Of a stretch of 64,000 nucleotides of DNA, positions 1-8,025 are shown one piece after another. The stretch covers positions 160,197 through 224,196 of the forward strand of contig JADJII010000008.1 in the NCBI GenBank assembly GCA_016707075.1, written 5' to 3'. A program made the translations under genes and the position numbers. Source of the stretch: Egaibacter danicus (lineage in GTDB: Bacteria; Pseudomonadota; Gammaproteobacteria; Burkholderiales; Burkholderiaceae_C). The notes under the pieces were generated by a model. That model saw only the letters and a program-made list of their open reading frames with translations. It ran no database searches and was not told the DNA's origin. How positions within the stretch are numbered: the first letter of the stretch is position 1; each line of letters starts with the position of its first letter.

Positions 1-183
1 TCCTCGGTGTCGACCCAGACACTGCCTGCCTGCAATATGTACACATTGCAAGGTGATGCCTTCTCCCGAGTGGTTCGGGGTGAACTCGCTCTCCCGTACG
101 GCGTGGAAGACGCCATCAAAAACATGCGGGTCATTGACGCCCTGTTTGAGTCCGGGAAAAGCGGCCAGTGGATCAATATTTGA
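1..183 (+). CDS. Gfo/Idh/MocA-family oxidoreductase, C-terminal fragment
   Basis: Partial gene entering from the left edge: frame 1 is open for 60 codons and ends at TGA 181-183. The readable tail contains YTLQGDAFSRVV and LPYGVEDAIKNMRVIDALF and ends KSGQWINI. This resembles the end of NAD(P)-dependent sugar or inositol dehydrogenases of the Gfo/Idh/MocA family, where the last helix carries the 'EDAIKNMRVIDAL(F/W)ES' type motif. The N-terminal Rossmann domain lies outside the window, so the substrate cannot be inferred. The downstream gene starts 11 bases later on the same strand. Family identification from the tail only. Confidence 0.65.
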   Translation, partial: SSVSTQTLPACNMYTLQGDAFSRVVRGELALPYGVEDAIKNMRVIDALFESGKSGQWINI

Positions 184-193
184 CAAGGTAGCC

Positions 194-1816
194 ATGCTTA
201 TCCGGGTTCGAAACCTCTCTCACGTTGTTCTGGCAAGCATCACTGCGCTCCAAGGTGCTGTGGCGGCTGATGTTCCTGCGCCCGCCATCCCACGCTTCGT
301 TGAGGAAACCGACAGTGCAGGCTTGCAAAGCCGCTTTGAAGGTGAAGTCGAGTTCATGGTGGGCGGAGGTGTCGCGACGTTTGATTGCGATGCAGACGGC
401 CTGCCCGAGGTCTACGTCACCGCCGGGGTCAACAAGGCCAAGTTTTATCGCAATGGAAGCACACGTGGCGGCCCCCTCAAACTGAAGGAAGAGCGCTCCG
501 GCCTGGAATTGACCAACGCGATTGGTGCCTACCCACTGGACGTGGATGGAGATGGCCAGACTGATCTGGTAGTGCTACGTGTGGGCGAGATCGAGGTTTT
601 TCGCGGGCTGGGCGCCTGTAAATTTGAGCGCGCCGGTGAAAAGTGGGGATTAAGTTCCAGCAATGCCTGGCACACCGCCTTTTCTGCAACCTGGGAACGT
701 GGCCAGAACTGGCCAACCCTGGCTGTGGGTACCTATGTAGACCGCAGCAAACCTGATTTCCCTTGGGGTAGTTGCACGCCGGGGAGCTTGATGCGTCCGG
801 CTTCATCGGGGAAACAATTTGCACCGGCTGTTGCACTGACACCCGGTTACTGCGCACTGTCGATGCTTTTCACCGACTGGAATCACAAAGGAGAACCTGC
901 CCTCCGGGTGAGCAATGATCGGGAGTTCTACAAAGGCGGGCAGGAACAATTGTGGAAACTGTCGCCAGGGCAAGCGCCAGCGCTATACACCGAGGCTCAG
1001 GGCTGGAAACCATTGCAGATCTGGGGTATGGGCATTGCCAGTCACGACGTGGATGGAGATGGTTTGCCCGAAGTGTTTCTCACCAGCATGGCCGACAACA
1101 AGTTGCAAAAGGTGGAGGGTGATGGAGGACGGCCCACATTTTCGGACATGGCCTACAAGCGTGGCGTCACTGCACACAGGCCCTACGTTGGTGGCGATAT
1201 TCACCCGTCAACGGCATGGCATGCGCAGTTTGCTGACGTGAATCACGATGGCCTTGCAGACCTGTTCATCGTGAAAGGAAACGTATCGACCATGCCCGAT
1301 TTCGCGACGCTGGATCCGAACAATCTGCTGCTCCAGCAAACTGATGGTCGCTTCGTGGAAGCGGGCCAGCAGGCGGGCGTAGCCAGCTTCCGGCGCGGTC
1401 GCGGTGGCATGCTGGCCGATCTGAACGGCGATGGACTGCTGGACATGCTGGTAGTCAATCGCTGGGACAAGGCCCAGGTCTGGCGTAATGTGGGGACTGG
1501 CACGGCTGAAAAACCTCTGCCCATGGGACATTGGCTGCAACTGCGTCTGAAGCAACCGGGGGGCAATCGCGATGCAATTGGAGCCTGGGTTGAAGTCAAC
1601 CTGGGCGACCGCGTGATCCGACAGGAGTTAACCATTGGTGGCGGGCACGCCAGTGGGCACTTGGGCTGGATGCACTTTGGTCTGGGTCAGGCAAACTCCG
1701 TCAGACTCAGAGTCCAGTGGCCCTACGGGGACTGGGGATCGTGGCAGACGGTTCAATCTGACGGCTTCTATCTGATTGACAAAGAAAACGGCGTCGGCAC
1801 CTGGAGAGCGCCATGA
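194..1816 (+). CDS. Secreted FG-GAP/VCBS repeat protein with ASPIC/UnbV domain (CRTAC1-like)
   Basis: 540-residue protein starting at ATG 194, preceded by AAGG five bases upstream. The frame stays open further upstream, but that stretch overlaps the preceding dehydrogenase gene. An N-terminal hydrophobic stretch ending ...GAVAADVP looks like a signal peptide. Calcium-binding FG-GAP type loops are visible at about residues 62 (DCDADGLPE), 115 (DVDGDGQTD), 284 (DVDGDGLPE), 347 (DVNHDGLAD) and 407 (DLNGDGLLD), as expected for an integrin-alpha-like beta-propeller. Residues about 445-530 match the ASPIC/UnbV C-terminal domain (IGAWVEVNLGDRVIRQEL). It overlaps the next gene by four bases (ATGA), so the two are probably translated together. 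Likely periplasmic or exported; ligand unknown. Confidence 0.85.
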   Translation: MLIRVRNLSHVVLASITALQGAVAADVPAPAIPRFVEETDSAGLQSRFEGEVEFMVGGGVATFDCDADGLPEVYVTAGVNKAKFYRNGSTRGGPLKLKEERSGLELTNAIGAYPLDVDGDGQTDLVVLRVGEIEVFRGLGACKFERAGEKWGLSSSNAWHTAFSATWERGQNWPTLAVGTYVDRSKPDFPWGSCTPGSLMRPASSGKQFAPAVALTPGYCALSMLFTDWNHKGEPALRVSNDREFYKGGQEQLWKLSPGQAPALYTEAQGWKPLQIWGMGIASHDVDGDGLPEVFLTSMADNKLQKVEGDGGRPTFSDMAYKRGVTAHRPYVGGDIHPSTAWHAQFADVNHDGLADLFIVKGNVSTMPDFATLDPNNLLLQQTDGRFVEAGQQAGVASFRRGRGGMLADLNGDGLLDMLVVNRWDKAQVWRNVGTGTAEKPLPMGHWLQLRLKQPGGNRDAIGAWVEVNLGDRVIRQELTIGGGHASGHLGWMHFGLGQANSVRLRVQWPYGDWGSWQTVQSDGFYLIDKENGVGTWRAP

Positions 1817-3195
1817 GAATCCTGTTGCCCCCTGCTCTTAGCTGCAGCTTCCGCGCAATCTGTTTTGCGATGGCCGCCGTATTCCTTCACCCGTTCAATG
1901 CGGTTGCCCAGACGCAGCCCGTTGCCGCCTCCAGGACGGCCGACACATTCAGCTCCGGTGTTGCAAACGAATGGTTTTCGCTGGCGATTCAACTCGTTCA
2001 ACAGACCCCCGGGTTCAGTCCCCCGGTAGCGTCCAGAGCCTTGGGATACCTCGGTCTTACGCTTTATGAATCGATTGTTCCTGGCATGCCGGGCTACACC
2101 AGCCTGGCCGGGCAACTCAATGAACTGAGCTCCCTGCCCTGGGCACAACCTGATGAGCCCCTGCACTGGCCCACCGTGGCCAATGCGTCGATGGCAACCA
2201 TGACCCGCATGATGTTCAGCAACGCCTCAGCGGAAAACAAGGCGCGTATCGATTTGCTGGAACGCAACCTGCCGCTGAAATATGGTCAGGACTTCGACCC
2301 CACCAGCATCACGCCGGATATTACCAATCGCTCGGAAACGTTTGGCAAGTTGATGGCCATGGCCATCATGACCTGGGCCCGGACCGACGGCGGTCACGAG
2401 GCCTGGGGGCCGATTCGGCGCAGCCGGGAAAACTATGTCCCCCCCAGTGGCACCGGGCGCTGGAGCGCCACGCCCCCGGCTTTTGCGCCACCGCTTTTGC
2501 CCTGGTGGGGAGAAAACCGTCCTTTCGTTCTGAAGAGCGGAAAGGAATGCCCGGCTCCTCCACCGCCTGCCTATTCCGAAGAAACCAACTCAGCGTTCTA
2601 CAAGGATGCTCAGGAGGTCTACCGCGTCAGTAACCAGGCTACACAGGAACAACGCCAGTTCGCACTTTATTGGGCCGATGACCCGGGCAAGACGCCCACA
2701 CCTGCCGGACATTGGGCTTATATCGCCAACGATTTGCTGAAAATGGGCAAAGCCAGTCTGGCGGTAGCCGCCGAGACCCAGGCACGGCTCAACATGGCGA
2801 TGGCCGATGCCTTCGTTGCAGGCTGGGCCACCAAATACGCCGTCAGCCTTCTGCGGCCCGTCACCTACGTTCAGGTGGTGATCGACAGCAATTGGGTGCC
2901 CACCCTGATGGCCACGCCGCCATTCCCGGAATACCCTTCCGGTCACTCGGTTCAGTCCAGTGCCGCAGCCACTGTTTTAGGCAAGGTATTTGGAACTGAA
3001 ACCAGTTTCACCGACAACACCCACAACGACCGTGGCTGGGGGCCACGCACCTTCAAGAGCTTCAAGGCCGCGGCCGACGAAGCGGCTATTTCCCGAATGT
3101 ATGCCGGCATTCACTTCGGATTTGGTATTGAAGGTGGCAAAGTGCAGGGGCAGTGTGTAGGAGCCAAAATACTGGCGCTGAAGTTCAAGCCCTGA
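1813..3195 (+). CDS. Vanadium-dependent haloperoxidase-like PAP2 superfamily protein
   Basis: 460 residues with an N-terminal hydrophobic signal segment ending around VAQTQP. The vanadate/phosphate pocket of the haloperoxidase-acid phosphatase superfamily is complete: K (about 341) six residues before RP (LLRP), PSGH at about 375-378, and R...H in SRMYAGIH (about 428-434), with the GIHFGFGIEGG tail typical of the bacterial VCPO-like family. It could oxidise halide with peroxide or act as a vanadate-inhibited phosphatase; sequence alone does not decide. The start overlaps the upstream FG-GAP/ASPIC gene by four bases. I know such FG-GAP plus haloperoxidase pairs from other bacteria, which suggests a joint extracytoplasmic role. 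Confidence 0.85.
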   Translation: MRILLPPALSCSFRAICFAMAAVFLHPFNAVAQTQPVAASRTADTFSSGVANEWFSLAIQLVQQTPGFSPPVASRALGYLGLTLYESIVPGMPGYTSLAGQLNELSSLPWAQPDEPLHWPTVANASMATMTRMMFSNASAENKARIDLLERNLPLKYGQDFDPTSITPDITNRSETFGKLMAMAIMTWARTDGGHEAWGPIRRSRENYVPPSGTGRWSATPPAFAPPLLPWWGENRPFVLKSGKECPAPPPPAYSEETNSAFYKDAQEVYRVSNQATQEQRQFALYWADDPGKTPTPAGHWAYIANDLLKMGKASLAVAAETQARLNMAMADAFVAGWATKYAVSLLRPVTYVQVVIDSNWVPTLMATPPFPEYPSGHSVQSSAAATVLGKVFGTETSFTDNTHNDRGWGPRTFKSFKAAADEAAISRMYAGIHFGFGIEGGKVQGQCVGAKILALKFKP

Positions 3196-3237
3196 CCTCA
3201 TCGCACATCAAATCTGGTTTTGTGTCAGCATGAGGCC

Positions 3238-3630
3238 ATGAACCGGCTCAATCTCCGGCTGGCAGAAGGTATTCGTCGCGTCGGATTTCGCAAGTGGTAC
3301 GAACGCGAACTCCTGTCCAGCCATGCTCACATGTTGCTCGCCTTCTTGTGCGTGATTGCGCTGATGGCGAGCATGGAGGCGTTTCGCGATGGTTCGCCGG
3401 GTGAAAAGTTGCTGGATGTGATGCTTTGCATCATCAGTGGCACTACAGGACTCTGGGCTTTGCGCCGGTATTTATTCTTGCTGATGCATGCTGAGGAGGT
3501 GGCCAACCAGGCTAATTGTCCCCATTGCGGTACTTATGGTCGCCTGACTCTGGTAGAGGAGGACCGGCGCAATGGTGCGGTACTTGTTCACTGCAAAAAA
3601 TGTACGCACCAGTGGACCATGACGCCCTGA
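3238..3630 (+). CDS. Small membrane protein with C-terminal zinc-ribbon-like CxxC pairs
   Basis: 130 residues from ATG 3238; an upstream in-frame TTG at 3220 is also possible. Residues about 32-48 (LLAFLCVIALMASMEAF) and 59-82 (LLDVMLCIISGTTGLW...) are hydrophobic and look like two transmembrane helices. The C-terminal tail carries CPHC (94-97) and CKKC (119-122), spaced like a rubredoxin/zinc-ribbon knuckle. I do not recognise a named family. It follows the haloperoxidase-like gene by 42 bases on the same strand and converges on the ABC ATPase gene. Function unknown. Confidence 0.7.
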   Translation: MNRLNLRLAEGIRRVGFRKWYERELLSSHAHMLLAFLCVIALMASMEAFRDGSPGEKLLDVMLCIISGTTGLWALRRYLFLLMHAEEVANQANCPHCGTYGRLTLVEEDRRNGAVLVHCKKCTHQWTMTP

Positions 3631-3710
3631 TTTGAGATGCCATGGCATGCCCATCCTGGCGTGCAAACCCAATGGCCGATTTGTTGATGGTTAGAGGCAA
3701 TTGCCAGGAC

Positions 3711-4784
3711 TCAAACCTCCAGGCGCAACCCCGTGGTGCAATGAAACCAGTTGGTATGTTTTCCGCTGATCTCCAGCCCGATTGGATCACCTTCTTTCAA
3801 AGGCGCATGGGGCTTGGTTCGGGACGTCAAATCACCTGCAGGTGTTCGCACCACGACATAGGTGTCAGCACCGGTAGGCTCAACCAGATGCACGACGCCG
3901 CGCCACGAAGACTCTGCCGCCACATGCAAATGCTCCGCACGCAGGCCCAGGATGGCCTCGCCCACAGCAGGACAAGGCAATGTCAACGAACCACCTTCGA
4001 AAACGAAACGTCCGTTTTCACCCGCCACTTCTACCCGGCCCTTGATCATGTTCATGGTGGGTGAGCCAATGAACGACGCCACATAGGTATTCGACGGGCG
4101 CGTGTACACCTCATCGGGCGTACCAATTTGTTGCAGGATGCCGTCCTTCATCACCGCAATGCGGCTACCCAGCGTCATCGCCTCAATCTGGTCGTGCGTG
4201 ACATACACACTGGTGATACCGCTGACATGGTGCAACCGCTTGATTTCAGCGCGCATCTCCACACGGAGTTTGGCGTCCAGATTGGATAGCGGTTCGTCAA
4301 ACAAGAACAGTTGGGGGTCACGCGCCAATGCACGGCCCATCGCTACACGCTGGCGCTGACCACCGGAAAGCTGCGACGGCCGCCGGTCCAGCAAGTGCTC
4401 GATCTGCAGCATGGCTGCCACTTCCGCGATACGTTTGGTACGCACCTCCTTGGGCACTTTGCGCATTTCCAGCGCGAAGCCAATATTGTCAGCCACGTTC
4501 ATGGTGGGATACAAGGCATAGCTCTGGAACACCATGGCAATGTCACGCTGTGCCGGCGCAATGCCAATGACGTTTCTCCCGGCAATGAGAAGCTCGCCTT
4601 CAGTGGGTTCTTCAAGACCAGCGATGATGTTGAGCAAGGTGGATTTGCCGCAACCTGACGGGCCGACCAGGATCAGGAATTCGCCCGGCAAGACGTCAAT
4701 GTCAATGCGTTTGAGCACTTCGACTGCTTTGGCGCCTTTGCCAAAGACCTTGCGAATACCCGCGATGTGGAGGGAAGCGGCCAT
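3711..4784 (-). CDS. Sugar ABC transporter ATP-binding protein (GtsD/UgpC/MalK type)
   Basis: 357-residue ATPase of the CUT1 class. Walker A GPSGCGKST is at 41-49, with a Q-loop, signature LSGGQRQR near 138, Walker B LFLFDEPLSNLDA, H-loop YVTHDQIEAMTLG, and a C-terminal TOBE/regulatory extension from about 240 onward, as in MalK and UgpC. It energises import of a sugar through the two permeases just upstream in the operon (8-base gap). It is the last gene of the long minus-strand sugar regulon. With the GtsA-like binding protein nearby, glucose or a related hexose is the likely cargo, but CUT1 ATPases often serve several importers, and this one may also cover for the frameshifted paralogue at 10.4-11.4 kb. 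Confidence 0.93.
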   Translation of the reverse strand: MAASLHIAGIRKVFGKGAKAVEVLKRIDIDVLPGEFLILVGPSGCGKSTLLNIIAGLEEPTEGELLIAGRNVIGIAPAQRDIAMVFQSYALYPTMNVADNIGFALEMRKVPKEVRTKRIAEVAAMLQIEHLLDRRPSQLSGGQRQRVAMGRALARDPQLFLFDEPLSNLDAKLRVEMRAEIKRLHHVSGITSVYVTHDQIEAMTLGSRIAVMKDGILQQIGTPDEVYTRPSNTYVASFIGSPTMNMIKGRVEVAGENGRFVFEGGSLTLPCPAVGEAILGLRAEHLHVAAESSWRGVVHLVEPTGADTYVVVRTPAGDLTSRTKPHAPLKEGDPIGLEISGKHTNWFHCTTGLRLEV

Positions 4785-4792
4785 GAGTGTTC

Positions 4793-5647
4793 CTATCCTT
4801 TCACAGCGCCTGCCGTGAGACCTTTGACGAAGTATTGCCCCGCCAGCACATAAACCAGCATGGTGGGCAAACCTGCAATCACTGCCGCTGCCATATCCAC
4901 GTTGTAGCTCTTGACACTGCTGGAAGTATTGGCCATGTTGTTCAGGCCCACAGTGATGGGCTTGCTGTCGGCGCCGCTAAAGGCCACACCAAAGAGGAAG
5001 TCGTTCCAGATATTGGTAAATTGCCAGATTAGCGTCACCATCATGATGGGAGTGGACATGGGAATGACGATGCGATAAAAAATGAGCCAGAAGCCTGCAC
5101 CATCCATCCGCGCTGCATTGACCAGTTCCCGGGGGATGGCCGTGTAATAGTTTCGGAAGAACAGCGTTGTACCCGCCATGCCTGCCAGGCAGTGCACCAG
5201 CACCAGACCTGCAACCGAACTGGAAAGGCCGAGAAAACCCAGCACCTGGCTCATGGGTAGCAACACAACCTGAAACGGCATGAACACACCAAACAGCATG
5301 AAGCCAAAAAGAACATCGCTACCCCTGAATTTCCACATGCTCAACACGTAGCCGTTGACAGCTCCCCATGCGGTGGAAATCAGCACCGCCGGCACGGCCA
5401 TGCTCACCGAATTCCAGAAGTAGGGCCGCAAGCCCCGACAATCCACCCCAGTACAGGCAGTTGACCAGGCCAGCTTCCACGACTCGAAGTTGATCGACGT
5501 CGGCAGGCTCATCAGGTTGCCCGCGCGGATCTGGTCAGCGTCCTTGAAGGACGTAGCCAGCATCACATACAGGGGCGCCAGAAACAGACAGGCCGCGACC
5601 AACAGAATGCTGTAGATGAGAATGCGGGGCAGATGTTTAGCGATCAT
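4793..5647 (-). CDS. gtsC: Sugar ABC transporter permease (MalG/GtsC type)
   Basis: 284-residue inner-membrane permease starting MIAKHLPRIL. The frame is open 14 codons further, but this start overlaps the upstream permease gene by only about 11 bases. Six hydrophobic segments are visible, and the cytoplasmic EAA-type loop reads ELVNAARMDGAGFW..., which couples the channel to the ATPase. The CxxxxCRGL stretch in the large extracytoplasmic loop (about residue 75) is distinctive. Neighbours are the MalF-type permease before it and the ATPase after it. The gene symbol rests on the strong resemblance of the associated binding protein to the Pseudomonas glucose transporter. Confidence 0.88.
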   Translation of the reverse strand: MIAKHLPRILIYSILLVAACLFLAPLYVMLATSFKDADQIRAGNLMSLPTSINFESWKLAWSTACTGVDCRGLRPYFWNSVSMAVPAVLISTAWGAVNGYVLSMWKFRGSDVLFGFMLFGVFMPFQVVLLPMSQVLGFLGLSSSVAGLVLVHCLAGMAGTTLFFRNYYTAIPRELVNAARMDGAGFWLIFYRIVIPMSTPIMMVTLIWQFTNIWNDFLFGVAFSGADSKPITVGLNNMANTSSSVKSYNVDMAAAVIAGLPTMLVYVLAGQYFVKGLTAGAVKG

Positions 5648-6515
5648 GGGGCCTGGCTCGAAGTTCGCTGTACAGGTAGGGGACCACAATGGCCGCCACG
5701 GTGGCCAGCATCATGGTGGCGCTGGCTGCCCCAAGGCCAATCTGGCCACGGTTGAAGCTCATCACGAACATGAACGTTGCGGGCACATCGGTTGCGTAAC
5801 CGGGCCCACCGGCGGTCAAGGCCATCACCAGATCGAAACTCTTGATCGACAGATGTGACAGCACCAGAATGGTGGAAAACACCACCGGACGCAGAATGGG
5901 AAGAATGATGCGCCAGTAAATTCGGGGAAGTGAAGCGCCGTCTATTTGTGCCGCCTTGATGATGCTGTCGTCGATGCCGCGCAAGCCCGCCAGAAACAAG
6001 GCCATAGCAAAACCGGCAGACTGCCAGATACCGGCAATCACCACACAATAGATGGCGGTCTCGGACTGCACCAGCCAGTCAAAATGAAAGCTCGACCAGC
6101 CAAGGTCGTGCATCAATTTTTCCAGCCCCAGGCTGGGATTGAGAATCCACTTCCAGGCGGTACCCGTCACGATGAATGACAACGCCATGGGATACAGATA
6201 AATAGTGCGAAGGACCCCTTCAGCACGCACTTTCTGGTCCAGAAAAATGGCCAGCAACATACCCAGCAACATGGAGCCGCCTACATACAGCACGCTGAAG
6301 ATGCCCAGATTTTTCAGGGCAACATACCAGCGGTCCATGTCCCACAGTTGGGCATATTGCGCCAGCCCCACAAATTCGTCGTAATTGGGCAGCATGCGCG
6401 ATCCGGTCACGGACAACACGCCATTCCAGATCATGAACCCATAGATGAACGCAAAGCCCAGCACAAAGCCCGGGGCCAGCACCAGCTTGGGTAACAGGTT
6501 CTCAATACTTTTCAT
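5637..6515 (-). CDS. gtsB: Sugar ABC transporter permease (MalF/GtsB type)
   Basis: 292 residues from MKSIENLLPK (ATG 6515); a further 19 codons upstream are open but lie in the intergenic hairpin region. Hydrophobic segments near residues 12-35, 70-95, 105-125, 155-180, 205-225 and 260-285 suggest six membrane spans. The coupling loop reads DDSIIKAAQIDGASLPRIYW, the EAA motif of binding-protein-dependent permeases. It pairs with the MalG-type permease, whose start it overlaps. A strong hairpin separates it from the upstream binding-protein gene, which probably lets the binding protein be made in excess over the membrane parts. Confidence 0.88.
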   Translation of the reverse strand: MKSIENLLPKLVLAPGFVLGFAFIYGFMIWNGVLSVTGSRMLPNYDEFVGLAQYAQLWDMDRWYVALKNLGIFSVLYVGGSMLLGMLLAIFLDQKVRAEGVLRTIYLYPMALSFIVTGTAWKWILNPSLGLEKLMHDLGWSSFHFDWLVQSETAIYCVVIAGIWQSAGFAMALFLAGLRGIDDSIIKAAQIDGASLPRIYWRIILPILRPVVFSTILVLSHLSIKSFDLVMALTAGGPGYATDVPATFMFVMSFNRGQIGLGAASATMMLATVAAIVVPYLYSELRARPHDR

Positions 6516-6573
6516 GGAGGAATACCTGGTTCGACCCACCCCACCGAACAAATTACTACGGGCAAGGCACAAA

Positions 6574-6607
6574 GAATAACCCCATCCTGAATTGGATGGG
6601 GTTATTC
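6574..6607 (-). terminator. Strong intergenic hairpin between gtsA and gtsB
   Basis: A perfect 14-bp inverted repeat: GAATAACCCCATCC (6574-6587), six-base loop TGAATT, then GGATGGGGTTATTC (6594-6607). It lies 23 bases past the stop of the binding-protein gene and ahead of the permease gene. There is no long U tract, so it is probably a partial terminator or a 3'-end mRNA stabiliser, as known between malE and malF, rather than a complete stop. Confidence 0.8.
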
Positions 6608-6630
6608 AGGTTGAACGGGCCGTACCGGTA

Positions 6631-7881
6631 CTACTTGGTTGCAGCAGCTTTGGCGATGTTCTTCACGCCGTCAGCCACGGAGATCTTGTCGTCATTCCAG
6701 AACTGGCTGACTGCATCCTTGATGGCGCCTTCAGCAGCTGGCTTGACAGCCATGCCGTGAGCGATGGAGGGCACCAGACCACCGGTCTTGGCGGTATCTA
6801 CAAAGTCCTTGGCCGACAGTTTGGCGCAGTCGTCAAACTTGCCCATGTCCATCTTCAGACGCACCGGGATGGAGCCCTTGTTAAGGTTGAATATTTCCTG
6901 AAACTCGGTACCCATGATGGCAGCGGCCAGATCAGCCTGAGCTTTTTGTGAACCTGGGTCCTTCAGCTTGAACATCGCAAAGGAGTCCACGTTGAAAGTG
7001 TAGGCCTTGTCGGTACCAGGAGCTGCAGCGCAGATGTAGTCCTTTCCGGGAACCTTGCCGGCAGCTGCAAATTCTCCCTTGGCCCAGTCACCCATGAACT
7101 GGAAGGCCGCTTTTTCCTGAATCACCATGGCTGTGGCCAGATTCCAGTCGCGGCCAGGCGCCGCGGCGTCGGTGTAGCTTTTGATCTTGCGGAAGGTCTC
7201 CAGCGACTTGGTCATGGTCGCGCTGGTCAGGGCTTTCTGGTCAAGCTTCATCAGTGCGTCGTTGTAGAACTTGGCTCCCCCCACACCCAGCACCACCGAT
7301 TCGAACGTGGTGAAGTCCTGCCAGTTTTGCCCACCGTGGGCCACCGGAATCAAACCAGCTTTCTTGACCTTGTCAGCCGCTGCAAAGAACTCGGGCCAAG
7401 TCTTGGGGGCGCTCTTGATGCCGGCTTTGTCCAGTACTGCCTTGTTGGCCCACATCCAGTTCACACGGTGCACATTGACCGGCGCAGCAATGTAATTGCC
7501 TTTGTATTTCATGACGTCTGCAACCCCCTTGGGCAGCAATTCATCCCACTTCTCAGCCTTGGCGGTCGCATCCAGATTGGCCAGCACGCCTTCGGCAGCC
7601 CACTCCTGCAACGCCGGGCCCTTGATTTGAGCTGCTGCCGGAGGATTCCCGGACACGACGCGGCTCTTGAGCACGGTCATGGCATTGTCACCACCCCCAC
7701 CAGCCACGGCAAAGTCTTTCCACGTGTGGCCCTTGCTCTGCATGATTTTCTTCAGTTCGCCGACCGATTTGGCTTCACCGCCAGAGGTCCACCAGTGCAA
7801 TACCTCCACCTCACCGGCCAAAGCCGCAGACCCTGCCACCACCAAAGCCACAGCCGTGGCGAGTTTCGAAAGTTTCAACAT
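6631..7881 (-). CDS. gtsA: Glucose-type sugar ABC transporter substrate-binding protein
   Basis: 416-residue periplasmic binding protein with a classic signal peptide (MLKLSKLATAVALVVAGSAA, cleavage after ALA). Stretches such as EVEVLHWWTSGGEAKSV, FAVAGGGGDNAMTVLKSRV, PVNVHRVNWMW, HGGQNWQDFTTFESV and NLNKGSIPVR match my recollection of Pseudomonas GtsA, the glucose-binding component. Trp residues at the start of the mature protein and in VNWMW are likely sugar-stacking residues. RBS GGAGA precedes ATG 7881. A 144-base gap separates it from the ROK kinase gene, leaving room for its own promoter. Two cysteines (ICAAA, DDCAK) could form a disulfide. Confidence 0.92.
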   Translation of the reverse strand: MLKLSKLATAVALVVAGSAALAGEVEVLHWWTSGGEAKSVGELKKIMQSKGHTWKDFAVAGGGGDNAMTVLKSRVVSGNPPAAAQIKGPALQEWAAEGVLANLDATAKAEKWDELLPKGVADVMKYKGNYIAAPVNVHRVNWMWANKAVLDKAGIKSAPKTWPEFFAAADKVKKAGLIPVAHGGQNWQDFTTFESVVLGVGGAKFYNDALMKLDQKALTSATMTKSLETFRKIKSYTDAAAPGRDWNLATAMVIQEKAAFQFMGDWAKGEFAAAGKVPGKDYICAAAPGTDKAYTFNVDSFAMFKLKDPGSQKAQADLAAAIMGTEFQEIFNLNKGSIPVRLKMDMGKFDDCAKLSAKDFVDTAKTGGLVPSIAHGMAVKPAAEGAIKDAVSQFWNDDKISVADGVKNIAKAAATK

Positions 7882-8025
7882 GATGTCTCCAAAAAGGGTT
7901 GACTCCGCTGACCGACATGGCCAAGAGCGTGACCGGACTCAAACCAACACCATGTCAGTCTGAATTCATCAATTTTTCCAAGTCACTGGAATCAGTTTGC
8001 TCCGATTGGGTTCTTTTTATTTGAT

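Noticed and set aside
3637..3648. 12-bp palindrome ATGCCATGGCAT as an operator
   Set aside because: It sits between two convergent genes where no promoter is expected; such short palindromes occur by chance.
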